The notes: generated by a model from the letters alone, not told the origin. 64,000 nucleotides of DNA from Priestia koreensis (GCF_001274935.1 NZ_LILC01000030.1:186001-250000), one strand, 5' to 3'. Shown: positions 8,012 to 16,867, numbered from the stretch's first letter. Program-made: numbers and translations.

Positions 8012-8908
8012 TTATTCTTTAATAGATCCAGCAGAAATGCTGCTGACAATGTATTTTGATAAAAACAGAAATGCTACCATGATAGGCACAACTGAAATCG
8101 CAATTCCTAAGTACATAGATCCTAGGTTTTGTGCCACCTGCGACCCTTTTAAAAAGCCCATTAACACCGGGAGCGGATATTTTTCCGGTGAGAACAAAAT
8201 GACGAGTGGTGTAATGTAGTTGTTCCACGAGCCAATAAACGTAAAGATCGACATCGTGGCAACAGCTGGCATCATCACGGGAATCGCCACCGTATGAAAG
8301 ATTTTAAACTCACTCGCTCCATCAATTCGAGCTGCCTCAATTAAACTCGGATGAAGCGTTGTTTGTAGATACTGACGTAGAAAGAAGACTACAAACGGGC
8401 TCGCTACGGCCGGTACAATTAATGGAATGAACGAATCTAAAATTCCTAAATTTTTACTCAACTCATAAAAGCCAATTAAGCCAAGCTGACCTGGAACCAT
8501 CATCATGACGAGCATAAATACAAATAAAAAGTTCTTTCCTTTGAAGGTATAAAAGGCAAAGCCATAAGCCGTTAAAGCCGAGAAATACCCAGATAAACAG
8601 GTAACTAGAATGGAAATAATTAAGCTATTTTTAAATCCTGACCAGATATTTATGTAATCCATCATTGTCCGGTAGTTTTCCATCAGCGCGTGCCCTGGAA
8701 TTAACGTGAATCCAGCTAAGATTTCTTCGTTTGACCTTGTCGCATTCACCATCATCATTAGAAATGGAATAAAGCAGATGACAGCCGTAACGATGAGCCC
8801 GATATAAATAATAGGCTTTACAAGCTTACGTATTTTTTTAGGGCGATTTGTTTCGATAGAAGATTGCGGAGCTTGCTCAAACTCTCTAACTGCTGTTCGT
8901 TCGATCAT
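8012..8908 (-). CDS. Sugar ABC transporter permease, MalG type
   Basis: A 298-residue inner-membrane permease of the CUT1 (MalG) group with about six membrane helices. The EAA loop that docks on the ATPase reads EAARIDGASEFKIF at about residues 188-201. It starts 3 bases after the partner permease ends and lies 16 bases before the beta-glucosidase start. It pairs with the MalF-like protein to form the channel. No ATPase gene is in the operon, so it probably shares a general MsmX-type ATPase encoded elsewhere, as is known for CUT1 importers in Bacillus. Confidence 0.92.
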   Translation of the reverse strand: MIERTAVREFEQAPQSSIETNRPKKIRKLVKPIIYIGLIVTAVICFIPFLMMMVNATRSNEEILAGFTLIPGHALMENYRTMMDYINIWSGFKNSLIISILVTCLSGYFSALTAYGFAFYTFKGKNFLFVFMLVMMMVPGQLGLIGFYELSKNLGILDSFIPLIVPAVASPFVVFFLRQYLQTTLHPSLIEAARIDGASEFKIFHTVAIPVMMPAVATMSIFTFIGSWNNYITPLVILFSPEKYPLPVLMGFLKGSQVAQNLGSMYLGIAISVVPIMVAFLFLSKYIVSSISAGSIKE

Positions 8909-8910
8909 AT

Positions 8911-9810
8911 CTACACCTGCCCTTGCTGTTTTCGTTGATTTCCATACATTCCTTTAAATACAATCAGGGAGAAAATAAGCGTGATGACGAACAAGCCGTA
9001 TGCCACAGCAGCTGCATAGCCGTAGTTATTGTATTTGAATGCCTGATTATATAAGTACAGAACCATCGTGCTAAGTGATCCTTCAGGTGAACCGATTCCA
9101 TCCGTTAAAAGCATCGGTAAATCAAACAATTGAAGGCCGCCAATAAGAGACGTAATCATGATGTACAATAAAATAGGCTTTAAAAGTGGAACGGTAATTC
9201 TAGTGAACGTTTGCCAGCGATTTGCTCCGTCAATTAACGCCGCTTCGTAATAATCCTTTGAAATCCCTGACACCCCTGCCATTACGACGATAAAAGAGTG
9301 ACCAAACCACATCCACGTCAAAATGAGTGATACAGAAATTTGAGCACTAGCAGGCTCGTTCAGCCAATTAATAGGTTCAGATATAAGTCCAATCTTCATC
9401 AGCATCATATTTAGTGACCCATGCTGCCAATCAAGTAAAATTCCGAATAACAGTGCTACCGAGCTGATTGTAATAAGGTTTGGCAAGTAAAAAATGGAGC
9501 GAAAAAACGCAAGACCGCGAAGCTTCATGCGCATATCTGAAAAAATCATTGCTAGTAAAAGGGCAAGACCCATCTGAAGGACAAAGTTCACTCCCCAGAT
9601 CTTCCACGTGTTAAAAAAGGCATCAATGAAATAGTGATCGGTTATTAACCTTTTATAATTTGCTAGTCCAACAATTTCTGCTGCCCCACTACCTGTGTAG
9701 TTGGTGAAACTATAATAAAAGGTTAAGGCAACTGGATAAATACTAAAGATTAAAAAGACAATCCAAAACGGTGCAATGAATAGATAACCATATCGATTGA
9801 CTTTGCTCAT
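8911..9810 (-). CDS. Sugar ABC transporter permease, MalF type
   Basis: A 299-residue CUT1 permease with six predicted membrane helices and the EAA loop EAALIDGANRWQTF near residue 188. GGGGG just upstream of ATG 9810 supports the start. It follows the solute-binding protein gene after a 72-base gap that holds a stem-loop. It forms the heterodimeric channel with the next gene. Confidence 0.92.
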   Translation of the reverse strand: MSKVNRYGYLFIAPFWIVFLIFSIYPVALTFYYSFTNYTGSGAAEIVGLANYKRLITDHYFIDAFFNTWKIWGVNFVLQMGLALLLAMIFSDMRMKLRGLAFFRSIFYLPNLITISSVALLFGILLDWQHGSLNMMLMKIGLISEPINWLNEPASAQISVSLILTWMWFGHSFIVVMAGVSGISKDYYEAALIDGANRWQTFTRITVPLLKPILLYIMITSLIGGLQLFDLPMLLTDGIGSPEGSLSTMVLYLYNQAFKYNNYGYAAAVAYGLFVITLIFSLIVFKGMYGNQRKQQGQV

Positions 9811-9839
9811 TTCCCCCGTCTCCCTTCGTCAAATTCCTA

Positions 9840-9874
9840 GCAGCGAGTGGAGAATTGAAACTCGTACCCGCTGC
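9840..9874 (-). other. Intercistronic stem-loop after the solute-binding protein gene
   Basis: GCAGCGAGTGGAG (9840-9852) and CTCGTACCCGCTGC (9861-9874) form a hairpin with one or two mismatches. There is no T-run. In ABC operons such hairpins often stabilise the upstream binding-protein message and lower downstream expression; that role is inferred here. Confidence 0.5.
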
Positions 9875-9882
9875 ATATAGGC

Positions 9883-11196
9883 TTACTTCTTTGGTACTTT
9901 TAGTTCTGGAAATGCGTTTTGTGCTTTTTGATAGAAATCCTTAATGGCTGCTTCTTTTGACTTTTTACCATCTACATAGTCACGAACAGCGTTTCCATAA
10001 AACGTATCTAGCTGCTGGTCATACTTTGTCACGATTCCTGGTTCAATTTTCTGTGCTTGATCAAGGAAAAACGTATAGTTATTTTGTCCACCAAGGAACT
10101 TGTCACTAAAGTTGTCTTTAATGGAATCTGTTACCGGTAAATAAGATAAAACGTCTCCTGTTTCCTTACTCCACTTTGTTAAAAATTCATCGTCTTGTGT
10201 CATCATTTTGACAAAGTCATACGCAAGCTTTTTATTTTTGGATTTGTTGTATACGCCTAACCATGTTCCGCCCCAGAAGTACGGGCTAGGTCCACTTGTT
10301 ACTGCCCAATCCCCGACCGATTTTTTTACGTTGTCCTTCAACACACTATGAAGACCCCAAGTAGGAAGAACATATGAGAAAACCTGTGTTTCAACTTCTT
10401 TTCCACCTTCTTTTACTTTGACAGGCTTATCCATGGATTCATACCAAGCAGGAGACCATTCACTCGCTAGAGCCGTATAATTCTTTTTGCGTAGCTCTTT
10501 TGCATAGCTCATGAATTCAATTTTTTCATCTGTTAACTGTACTTTTTTATCTTTATCCACCCAAGCAGTTGGGTTATTTCCTTGAGAGAACCAACGAATA
10601 GATCCTTCATCTGGGAACATACGGTAGCCCTTCGCCTTCATTTTCTCTGCTACCGCAAATACGTTGTCCATTGAATTTAACATCTCACCAATCTCCGTAG
10701 GATCATCTGTTCCAAGCACCTCTTTCGCAATGCTGCGCTTGTAATAAATCCCTCCTGGAGTCGTTTGCCAAGAAAGTGCTCTTACATTTCCATCCTTGTC
10801 TTTTCCTAGATCAAATACATATGGAGTATACTTGTCTGCTAGTTTATCGACGTTATAAGGCTTCTCAGATAAGTTCTCCCAATACCCCGCATCAACCCAT
10901 TGTTTTAAAAAGGCAATTTCCCCTGTGAATACATCCGGAGCACCTACTCCACTTTCAAGAACAGGCTTTAGCTTTGTCGGATAATCAGCAATTGGCACAA
11001 TGGTCAGCTCGACCTTCACACCATTTTTCTCTTCAAACGTTTTAATTGGTTTCTTTAATTCATCCGTGAATGACCAAATGCGTAGGTCTACTTTCTTACC
11101 GTTTGAACTTCCACCCGCTTCTTTATTGCTACAGCCAGCAAGTAACCCAATTGCTAGAATTAGTGCCATTAGAACCGTAATCGTCTTTTTCATCAT
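9883..11196 (-). CDS. Extracellular sugar-binding lipoprotein of ABC importer
   Basis: A 437-residue family 1 solute-binding protein. It has a lipoprotein signal peptide with lipobox LAGC and lipidated Cys22, so it is anchored outside the membrane. Tryptophan-rich stretches and the FEEKNGVKVELTIVP lobe start fit cluster-1 oligosaccharide binders. AAGGGG lies just upstream of ATG 11196. It heads the importer genes and is preceded by two palindromic operators. The GH1 enzyme downstream suggests a beta-glucoside or cello-oligosaccharide ligand, which is an inference. Confidence 0.92.
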   Translation of the reverse strand: MMKKTITVLMALILAIGLLAGCSNKEAGGSSNGKKVDLRIWSFTDELKKPIKTFEEKNGVKVELTIVPIADYPTKLKPVLESGVGAPDVFTGEIAFLKQWVDAGYWENLSEKPYNVDKLADKYTPYVFDLGKDKDGNVRALSWQTTPGGIYYKRSIAKEVLGTDDPTEIGEMLNSMDNVFAVAEKMKAKGYRMFPDEGSIRWFSQGNNPTAWVDKDKKVQLTDEKIEFMSYAKELRKKNYTALASEWSPAWYESMDKPVKVKEGGKEVETQVFSYVLPTWGLHSVLKDNVKKSVGDWAVTSGPSPYFWGGTWLGVYNKSKNKKLAYDFVKMMTQDDEFLTKWSKETGDVLSYLPVTDSIKDNFSDKFLGGQNNYTFFLDQAQKIEPGIVTKYDQQLDTFYGNAVRDYVDGKKSKEAAIKDFYQKAQNAFPELKVPKK

Positions 11197-11214
11197 ATAG
11201 CCCCTTCTCTTTCA

Positions 11215-11228
11215 CGAAAGCGGTTTCG
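11215..11228. promoter_or_regulatory. LacI-type operator 1 of the beta-glucoside operon
   Basis: CGAAAGCGGTTTCG, a near-palindrome centred on 11221/11222, directly upstream of the binding-protein gene. It matches the site CGAAAGCGCTTTCG in front of the regulator gene at all but one base. It could also serve as a cre site for CcpA. Confidence 0.65.
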
Positions 11229-11248
11229 CTAATGTTTTTTAAAAAAAC

Positions 11249-11262
11249 CGAAACCGCTTTCG
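11249..11262. promoter_or_regulatory. LacI-type operator 2 of the beta-glucoside operon
   Basis: CGAAACCGCTTTCG, the exact reverse complement of operator 1, with centres 34 bases apart. The pair also forms a perfect 14-base inverted repeat, so the RNA could fold into a hairpin. Confidence 0.65.
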
Positions 11263-11278
11263 ATTGTCATTAAAAAAA

Positions 11279-12307
11279 TTATTTTTTTCTTTTTTCTCTA
11301 TTCGGCTCGCTACAAGATTCACGAATCATTAATTCCACTGGTATACGTTCAGAAACAATCATCTTATTTTTCTTATTGATTTGTTCAATTAAAATTTCAG
11401 CGGCTCGCTTTCCAATCTCTTCTGTATCTTGACGAATCGTCGTAAGCTTCGGCGTAATATACGAAGCCATTTCAATATCGTCGTACCCTATCACTGAAAT
11501 ATCTTCAGGCACTAATAGCCCATGCTCTTTAATCGCTTCGATTGCACCAATCGCCATATGATCACCTGCAACAAAAACTGATGTTGGTGTTTCAGGCAAA
11601 TCTAATAGCCGCTTCATAGCCTGTTTACCACCTTCAATTGAAAACAATCCCCCATCGATTAAATACTCTGGATTATAGGGAAGCTGTAGCTCTTTTAACG
11701 CTTCTTCATATCCTCTAATTCGCTCATTTGATACATCTGAAGAACGAACACCCGCAATGTGGGCAATTTTAGTGTGGCCGAGATCATACAGATGACGAAC
11801 AGCCATTTTTGCTCCCTCCACATTATCCGATTTGACGATACTACAGTTTTGATGATCCATATCAATAATGATGACGGGAAGCTCGCTTTCAACGATCTCC
11901 TTCACCTGTGGGTCCGTAGGGTCTGAACAGATGACGATCACCCCATCTACAGCACGGTGTAAGAAGTGTTCAAGATAGCTAGTATCTCTTGTTCGCAGAT
12001 TACGAGATGCTAAGATTAAGTCGTATCCTCCTCGCTCGGCATACTTGCGAAAACTTTCAATAACCGCACTGAAAAAAGGATGCTTCATTCCAACTTCATT
12101 TGCTTCTGAAAACATGACGCCAAGCGTCCATGACTTCTTAGTAGACAGATACTGCGCATGGGCATTTGGTAAGTAACCCATCTCTGCAGCCGTCTCTAAA
12201 ATTTTCTTTTTTGTTTTTTCACTTACATCTGAATAATTATTTAAAGCTTTAGACACGGTGGTACTCGAAAAACCACTCTTTTTTGCTACGTCATAGATTG
12301 TAACCAT
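11279..12307 (-). CDS. LacI-family repressor of the beta-glucoside operon
   Basis: A 342-residue LacI/GalR regulator with the N-terminal helix-turn-helix VTIYDVAKKSGFSSTTVSKA and a periplasmic-binding-protein-like effector domain. The ATG at 12307 is chosen because GAGGAG lies about 6-8 bases before it. A longer reading from 12358 would run through the operator at 12325-12338. The gene sits just upstream of the binding-protein gene on the same strand, and near-identical palindromes precede both, so it very likely represses itself and the importer/GH1 genes until a beta-glucoside is present. Confidence 0.92.
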   Translation of the reverse strand: MVTIYDVAKKSGFSSTTVSKALNNYSDVSEKTKKKILETAAEMGYLPNAHAQYLSTKKSWTLGVMFSEANEVGMKHPFFSAVIESFRKYAERGGYDLILASRNLRTRDTSYLEHFLHRAVDGVIVICSDPTDPQVKEIVESELPVIIIDMDHQNCSIVKSDNVEGAKMAVRHLYDLGHTKIAHIAGVRSSDVSNERIRGYEEALKELQLPYNPEYLIDGGLFSIEGGKQAMKRLLDLPETPTSVFVAGDHMAIGAIEAIKEHGLLVPEDISVIGYDDIEMASYITPKLTTIRQDTEEIGKRAAEILIEQINKKNKMIVSERIPVELMIRESCSEPNREKRKK

Positions 12308-12324
12308 TACTATCTCCTCTTTAT

Positions 12325-12338
12325 CGAAAGCGCTTTCG
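12325..12338. promoter_or_regulatory. LacI-type operator in front of the regulator gene
   Basis: Perfect 14-base palindrome CGAAAGCGCTTTCG, 18 bases upstream of the regulator's start codon. It is also an ideal cre core, so CcpA control is possible as well. Confidence 0.7.
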
Positions 12339-12471
12339 TTATTGTTATTATAGCTCACCCGTTTTGATGATTCAATATACTTTTTTACTATTTATCCAGT
12401 AATTTCAAAAAATAAAACAATGAAACATTTTACATATCGACTATTTTTCTGTTAATTTATTACATTAAATA

Positions 12472-12498
12472 GGTTTTCATGTAAAATCAATCGGGAAA
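12472..12498 (+). promoter_or_regulatory. Possible sigma-B type promoter
   Basis: GGTTTT (12472-12477), 15-base spacer, GGGAAA (12493-12498), compared with the sigma-B consensus GTTTAA / GGGTAT. It is 31 bases ahead of the small membrane protein gene. The match is partial, so this is tentative. Confidence 0.35.
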
Positions 12499-12528
12499 TT
12501 GAAAGATTAGGAAATTGGAGGGGTTTTA

Positions 12529-12738
12529 TTGATCATCCTTCTTTTGTTTGTGGTTAGTATTTATTGTTTGATGGCGGCCATTGTTGTTTTTGTCATTTAC
12601 CAAATGATCGTTAAAAAGAAGTGTCCTACTTCCTTTTATACTCCTTCTAATCATATTACTGGTCAAAGTATCACTAGCCTCTATGAAGGAAAAAAATACA
12701 AGGTAAAAGAGGATGATTCAGGTGATGGTAAAAATTAG
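12529..12738 (+). CDS. Small single-pass membrane protein, unknown function
   Basis: A 69-residue protein with one long N-terminal hydrophobic segment (about residues 2-27, ILLLFVVSIYCLMAAIVV) followed by lysines and a polar, charged tail, which suggests the C-terminus faces the cytoplasm. The start is TTG at 12529 with a strong GGAGGGG 5-8 bases upstream; no in-frame ATG precedes the membrane segment. I do not recognise the family. It lies about 180 bases upstream of the hscC-like gene on the same strand, with no clear terminator between, so it may be part of that module. Confidence 0.65.
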   Translation: MIILLLFVVSIYCLMAAIVVFVIYQMIVKKKCPTSFYTPSNHITGQSITSLYEGKKYKVKEDDSGDGKN

Positions 12739-12921
12739 ATATAAAGAACCCGGATTCTACAAACCCTCTACTATCAACGGTTTACAATATACAAAACTTA
12801 TCCATAATCGGTAATCACTAGTGTGATTGGGATCTTCTGTTTCCCTTTCGTAATACAACCTATATAATAGACACTGTGAAAAAATGAACCTACATAAATA
12901 GCAAATAAGGGAGAGAATAAT

Positions 12922-14625
12922 ATGACTACAATTGGAATTGATTTAGGGACTTCTAACAGCCTTGTTGCTTATTGGTCAGAAGATGGACCGAAAATCATCC
13001 CTAACGTATTAGGCAAAAACCTTACCCCATCTATTGTTAGTGTGGATGACAACGGTGAGATTTTAGTTGGGGATGTTGCTAAGGAACGTCTAATTACTCA
13101 CCCCAACCTTACCGTTTCCACGTTTAAACGACATATGGGTACAAACAAAAACTACATTCTTGGATCGCATCGATTCTCACCGGAAGAATTATCTTCATTT
13201 GTTTTACAATCACTTAAAAAAGACGCCGAAGCTGCGTTAAATGAGGAGATTACAAGCGCTGTTATAAGCGTTCCTGCTTATTTTAATGACCGGCAGCGCA
13301 AAGCTACGAAGCGTGCCGCTGAATTAGCGGGGCTAAAGGTAGAACGTTTAATTAGCGAACCAACGGCTGCAGCCATCGCTTACGGCTTTCACCAACATGA
13401 AGATGATACGAAGTTTCTTGTATTTGACTTAGGCGGTGGAACATTTGACGTCTCTATTCTAGAGCTTTTTGATGGCGTAATGGAAGTAAAATCAATTGCT
13501 GGGGACAACTTTTTAGGTGGAGAGGATTTTACAGAGCTTCTCATGAACTATTTCGTTAGCGTTGAAAAGATTGACCCAAATTCTCTTACTCCACAGCAGC
13601 TATCCGTCCTATTCAAACAAGCTGAACAGTGTAAACGTCAAATTGGGGAAATGAATCAAAGTGCTGAAATGAACCTACACCTTGAAGATCGCCTACATAC
13701 TGTAACAATCCAGCGCTCACAGTTTGATAAGCTTACACAGCCTTTATTACTTCGCGTTCGCAATCCAATTGAACGTGCGCTTCGAGATGCCGATCTTCAC
13801 GTAAGCGAAATCGATGCAGTTATTTTAATTGGAGGCGCAACGCGTATGCCAATGATTAAAAATACTGTAAGCAAAATGTTTGGAAAGCTTCCTTTCCTAA
13901 CCATTCACCCGGATGAAGCCGTTGCGCTAGGCGCAGCCGTACAAGTTGCGTTAAAAGAGCGAAACGAAGCGGTAAGCGAGCTCATTCTAACAGACGTCTG
14001 TCCATATTCACTTGGCACAAGCATATCAAGACAAGTCGGATATGATCAGTATTCATCTGGTCATTTTCTACCGATTATTGAACGAAATTCACCTATTCCT
14101 ATTAGTCGGGTAGAGCGCGTTAATACGATTTACGATGGGCAAAAATTCGTGCGAATCGATGTGTATCAAGGTGAAAGTCGAATGGTTGAGAATAACCTCA
14201 AACTTGGTGAATTCGATGTCGCCATTCCACCTGCACCTGCCGGACAAGAACAAATTGATATTCGCTATACGTATGACGTTAACGGTCTTCTAGAGGTTGA
14301 AGCAACGATCGTAAGTACTGGTGAAAAAAAGCACATGCTTATTGAGCAAAATGAAGGTGGATTAACGGCTTCGGAAATGGCAGAGCGTATGGAACGATTA
14401 AAAGATATTAAGGTTCATCCACGTGAACGCACGGAAAACCGTCTGTTACTTGCACGCGGTGAACGTCTATATGAAGAATCCTTAGGAGACAAAAGACACA
14501 TTGTGGCACATGCAATTGAACGCTTTGAACAGGCACTTGCCACGCAGGATGACAAAACGATTCGCCATGCAGCAGTAGATTTTACAAAAGCATTAGATGA
14601 ATTCGAAAGTTGGCAACCTGTATGA
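12922..14625 (+). CDS. hscC: HscC-like Hsp70 chaperone
   Basis: A 567-residue Hsp70. Phosphate 1 GIDLGTSNS (residues 5-13), phosphate 2 DLGGGTFD (169-176) and the adenosine motif IGGATRMP are all present, then a beta-sandwich substrate domain. It is shorter than DnaK (about 610) because the helical lid is reduced, and it has no EEVD-like tail; this matches E. coli HscC (556 residues) better than DnaK. ATG 12922 has AGGGAGAG upstream. The J-domain gene starts inside its stop codon (ATGA), so the pair is translationally coupled. In E. coli HscC works with the J proteins DjlB/DjlC; the same pairing is inferred here. The client is unknown. Confidence 0.88.
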   Translation: MTTIGIDLGTSNSLVAYWSEDGPKIIPNVLGKNLTPSIVSVDDNGEILVGDVAKERLITHPNLTVSTFKRHMGTNKNYILGSHRFSPEELSSFVLQSLKKDAEAALNEEITSAVISVPAYFNDRQRKATKRAAELAGLKVERLISEPTAAAIAYGFHQHEDDTKFLVFDLGGGTFDVSILELFDGVMEVKSIAGDNFLGGEDFTELLMNYFVSVEKIDPNSLTPQQLSVLFKQAEQCKRQIGEMNQSAEMNLHLEDRLHTVTIQRSQFDKLTQPLLLRVRNPIERALRDADLHVSEIDAVILIGGATRMPMIKNTVSKMFGKLPFLTIHPDEAVALGAAVQVALKERNEAVSELILTDVCPYSLGTSISRQVGYDQYSSGHFLPIIERNSPIPISRVERVNTIYDGQKFVRIDVYQGESRMVENNLKLGEFDVAIPPAPAGQEQIDIRYTYDVNGLLEVEATIVSTGEKKHMLIEQNEGGLTASEMAERMERLKDIKVHPRERTENRLLLARGERLYEESLGDKRHIVAHAIERFEQALATQDDKTIRHAAVDFTKALDEFESWQPV

Positions 14626-16145
14626 AGTCACCTTGGGATATTCTTGAAATTGAGCCAACAGACGATCTTTCGGTGATTAAAAAAGCTTACTCAAAGAAGC
14701 TGAAGGTGTATCATCCGGAAGACGATCCAGAAGGGTACCAAATGCTTCGAGAAGCGTACGATCAGGCATCCAAACAAGCAAAGCGGAAGAAAAAGCAACG
14801 CGTAGCGGTACCGGACATACCTGAGGAAGAAGTAAATGATCAATCTACTCGAAATATTGAAGAAGAACTAAACGATCAACCTATCCTAAACGTTGAAGAA
14901 GAAGAACAATTTGATATTCCTTCTCTCATTAAGCTACCATCCCATCAAAATTTAGAGTGGGATAAAGAGGATGCGATTGAGCAGTTCTTCGATAACGCAG
15001 AAGATCTTTACAATGACTTCCCTTCTCGTATTGAGGAGGAAAAGTGGCTAGAGCTATTAGATGACGATCTCCTTTGGGATATGGAGCTAAAGCAACGTAT
15101 CAGTGAAGATCTGCTCATCTTTATTACGCAGCATTACACCTTACCAAAACACATTTGGCTGCTGCTAGAAAATCAGTTTGCATGGCGAGCGATGATGGAA
15201 TCCGGAAATCATGGATTAGACCCTGAGTCTACAGCGAATTTCTTACGCTTTTATAAACAGCGAATTGGTATTTATCCAGCTCTTTCGTTTGAAGCAATTA
15301 AGTATGCCAACATTGATCATGATGAGTTTCTCTCTCAGCGTGAAGAAGCACTCGGTTACCTTTTAGCAAACGAATTAGACGAAGCACTGCTCTCGATTGA
15401 ACGTGCAGAAGCACTATTTGCAGACGATCCTGACCTTCTCCGGATTAAAGCAGATACGTTGTTTAAGCTTGGCATTGTTACAGAGTCCATTGCTTTGTGG
15501 AAGAAATATCTCACGCTTCGACCAAACGATATAGATGCCAAAATGTTTTTAGCCCGTGCGCTGTATACTCAAAAAATGTTTAGCGAAGCACAAGACCTAT
15601 GTGACGAGCTTCTAGCCTCTCATCCTGAGCATACAGGGGCAATTAGCTTAAAGGGAAAAATCCTTCTAAAAGAAGGACGACTTGAGGAATCAAGACAGCA
15701 GTTCAAGGATCTCAAGAGACTTGTTCCATATGATGCGGAAGCTGTTACATACTTAAGTGAAATTCACCAACTAATGGGGACACCTGCATATCGAAAGAAG
15801 TATAAACACATTTTCCCAAAAGCATCCTTGCGTCGGGAACTGCAGGAAAAGAGTTTCATGAATAAGCTTGGTTCATTCATATTTAATCAGTTTCGACTTA
15901 GAACCCTTATCCCGATTATCCTTATTTTCGTTTTTTGGAACATGATTGGAATTGGTGGCAATGACTTCACAAGCGATGTACCACGGTGGGCTCTCATTAT
16001 GGGGTCTATTACTTTTTTATTGACGGACCCCACTGCCGAACCTTTCTCAATCACGATTCCGACAGTTCTATTGTTTCTTTTAATCATACTATGTATGGTC
16101 AAAATTTTAAGAGAATGGAGACATCTCATTCGCGCCATGAAATAA
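14622..16145 (+). CDS. Membrane-anchored J-domain/TPR co-chaperone, DjlB/DjlC-like
   Basis: A 507-residue protein. The N-terminal J-like domain (residues 3-50) carries HPE at 31-33 where ordinary J domains have HPD. An acidic linker with repeated N-D-Q segments follows, then a helical middle, TPR-like repeats (about 245-385) and two or three C-terminal membrane helices (about 428-500). E. coli HscC partners DjlB/DjlC show a similar HPE/RPE variation. The start at 14622 overlaps the hscC stop as ATGA; the earlier in-frame TTG at 14610 is less likely. It probably activates the HscC ATPase and tethers it to the membrane. Confidence 0.85.
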   Translation: MKSPWDILEIEPTDDLSVIKKAYSKKLKVYHPEDDPEGYQMLREAYDQASKQAKRKKKQRVAVPDIPEEEVNDQSTRNIEEELNDQPILNVEEEEQFDIPSLIKLPSHQNLEWDKEDAIEQFFDNAEDLYNDFPSRIEEEKWLELLDDDLLWDMELKQRISEDLLIFITQHYTLPKHIWLLLENQFAWRAMMESGNHGLDPESTANFLRFYKQRIGIYPALSFEAIKYANIDHDEFLSQREEALGYLLANELDEALLSIERAEALFADDPDLLRIKADTLFKLGIVTESIALWKKYLTLRPNDIDAKMFLARALYTQKMFSEAQDLCDELLASHPEHTGAISLKGKILLKEGRLEESRQQFKDLKRLVPYDAEAVTYLSEIHQLMGTPAYRKKYKHIFPKASLRRELQEKSFMNKLGSFIFNQFRLRTLIPIILIFVFWNMIGIGGNDFTSDVPRWALIMGSITFLLTDPTAEPFSITIPTVLLFLLIILCMVKILREWRHLIRAMK

Positions 16146-16164
16146 AAAGGAGGAGAATCGAGTC

Positions 16165-16827
16165 ATGCATAAACAACAAAGACGATTTATTTCCGCTCTT
16201 GCCTCCACTCGTTTTTATGGGCACGGCGCTTATTATTCAATGGTGAGATACACGACAAGCAGGAGATCAAACGGCCTGTCTAAGCGAGTATCCAAAAAAA
16301 ACCTTGAATCCATTAACGTGGTTGACAACGAAAGTGCTCATCAAATGTTAAGCTGGATGGTGGAAACTGGTTCTCGCACTGAGTTTTATCGAATTCAAAA
16401 CCTTTTATTGTTGCTTTCCAAAGAGGAACAGGACGCCCATATTGACTCCTTGACAGATGAACCACTAATCGTAAAGTTTCGAGTCGCTCAAGCATATCTT
16501 CATCGATTACCGGATGGTGGCGATGCGAACATTGGTGCGTTTGATTATGCTGGCTGTGTTCTATTTGCAGATATGGCACATCAAGTCGGTTATCTTTCAA
16601 AACAAGAAGCAGCTTACTATGAACGGTTATCCGCTCAAAAATCACAGGAGCATTACCAGAATTGGCAAGAGTATATTACCTCCGTCACCGCCGGAGTTCA
16701 CTTTTCTCAGCTCAACGAGGAGCATCTACAGAGGCTGATTAGTTATCAGGAACATTACCTTGTTCGATCACTCGTTTCAAAAACAAGTCCATTAAGAAAA
16801 GTTGATTGGAATACGGAAATAAGTTAA
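16165..16827 (+). CDS. DUF1266 protein of the HscC module
   Basis: A 220-residue soluble protein. The C-terminal half has the DUF1266 pattern: an Asp-Tyr-Ala-Gly helix, then GYLSKQEA, then NWQEYITSVTAGVHF. RBS AAAGGAGGAG lies 9 bases before ATG 16165, and the gene begins 19 bases after the J-domain gene on the same strand. In E. coli the DUF1266 genes ybeR and ybeU also flank djlB, djlC and hscC, so the association is conserved across phyla. Function is unknown; a client or adaptor of the chaperone is a reasonable guess. Confidence 0.78.
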   Translation: MHKQQRRFISALASTRFYGHGAYYSMVRYTTSRRSNGLSKRVSKKNLESINVVDNESAHQMLSWMVETGSRTEFYRIQNLLLLLSKEEQDAHIDSLTDEPLIVKFRVAQAYLHRLPDGGDANIGAFDYAGCVLFADMAHQVGYLSKQEAAYYERLSAQKSQEHYQNWQEYITSVTAGVHFSQLNEEHLQRLISYQEHYLVRSLVSKTSPLRKVDWNTEIS

Positions 16828-16834
16828 AAAAATC

Positions 16835-16867
16835 AAAAAAGAGGAGCTAAATGCCCCTCTTTTTTTT
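16835..16867. terminator. Bidirectional terminator after the HscC module and cysI
   Basis: AAAAAAGAGG and CCTCTTTTTT flank an 11-base loop, with A and T runs on both sides. It serves the plus-strand DUF1266 gene and the convergent sulfite reductase operon. Confidence 0.85.

Noticed and set aside
16313..16645. A 110-codon minus-strand frame inside the DUF1266 gene
   Set aside because: The plus-strand frame has a strong ribosome-binding site, operon position and family pattern; the opposite frame has none.
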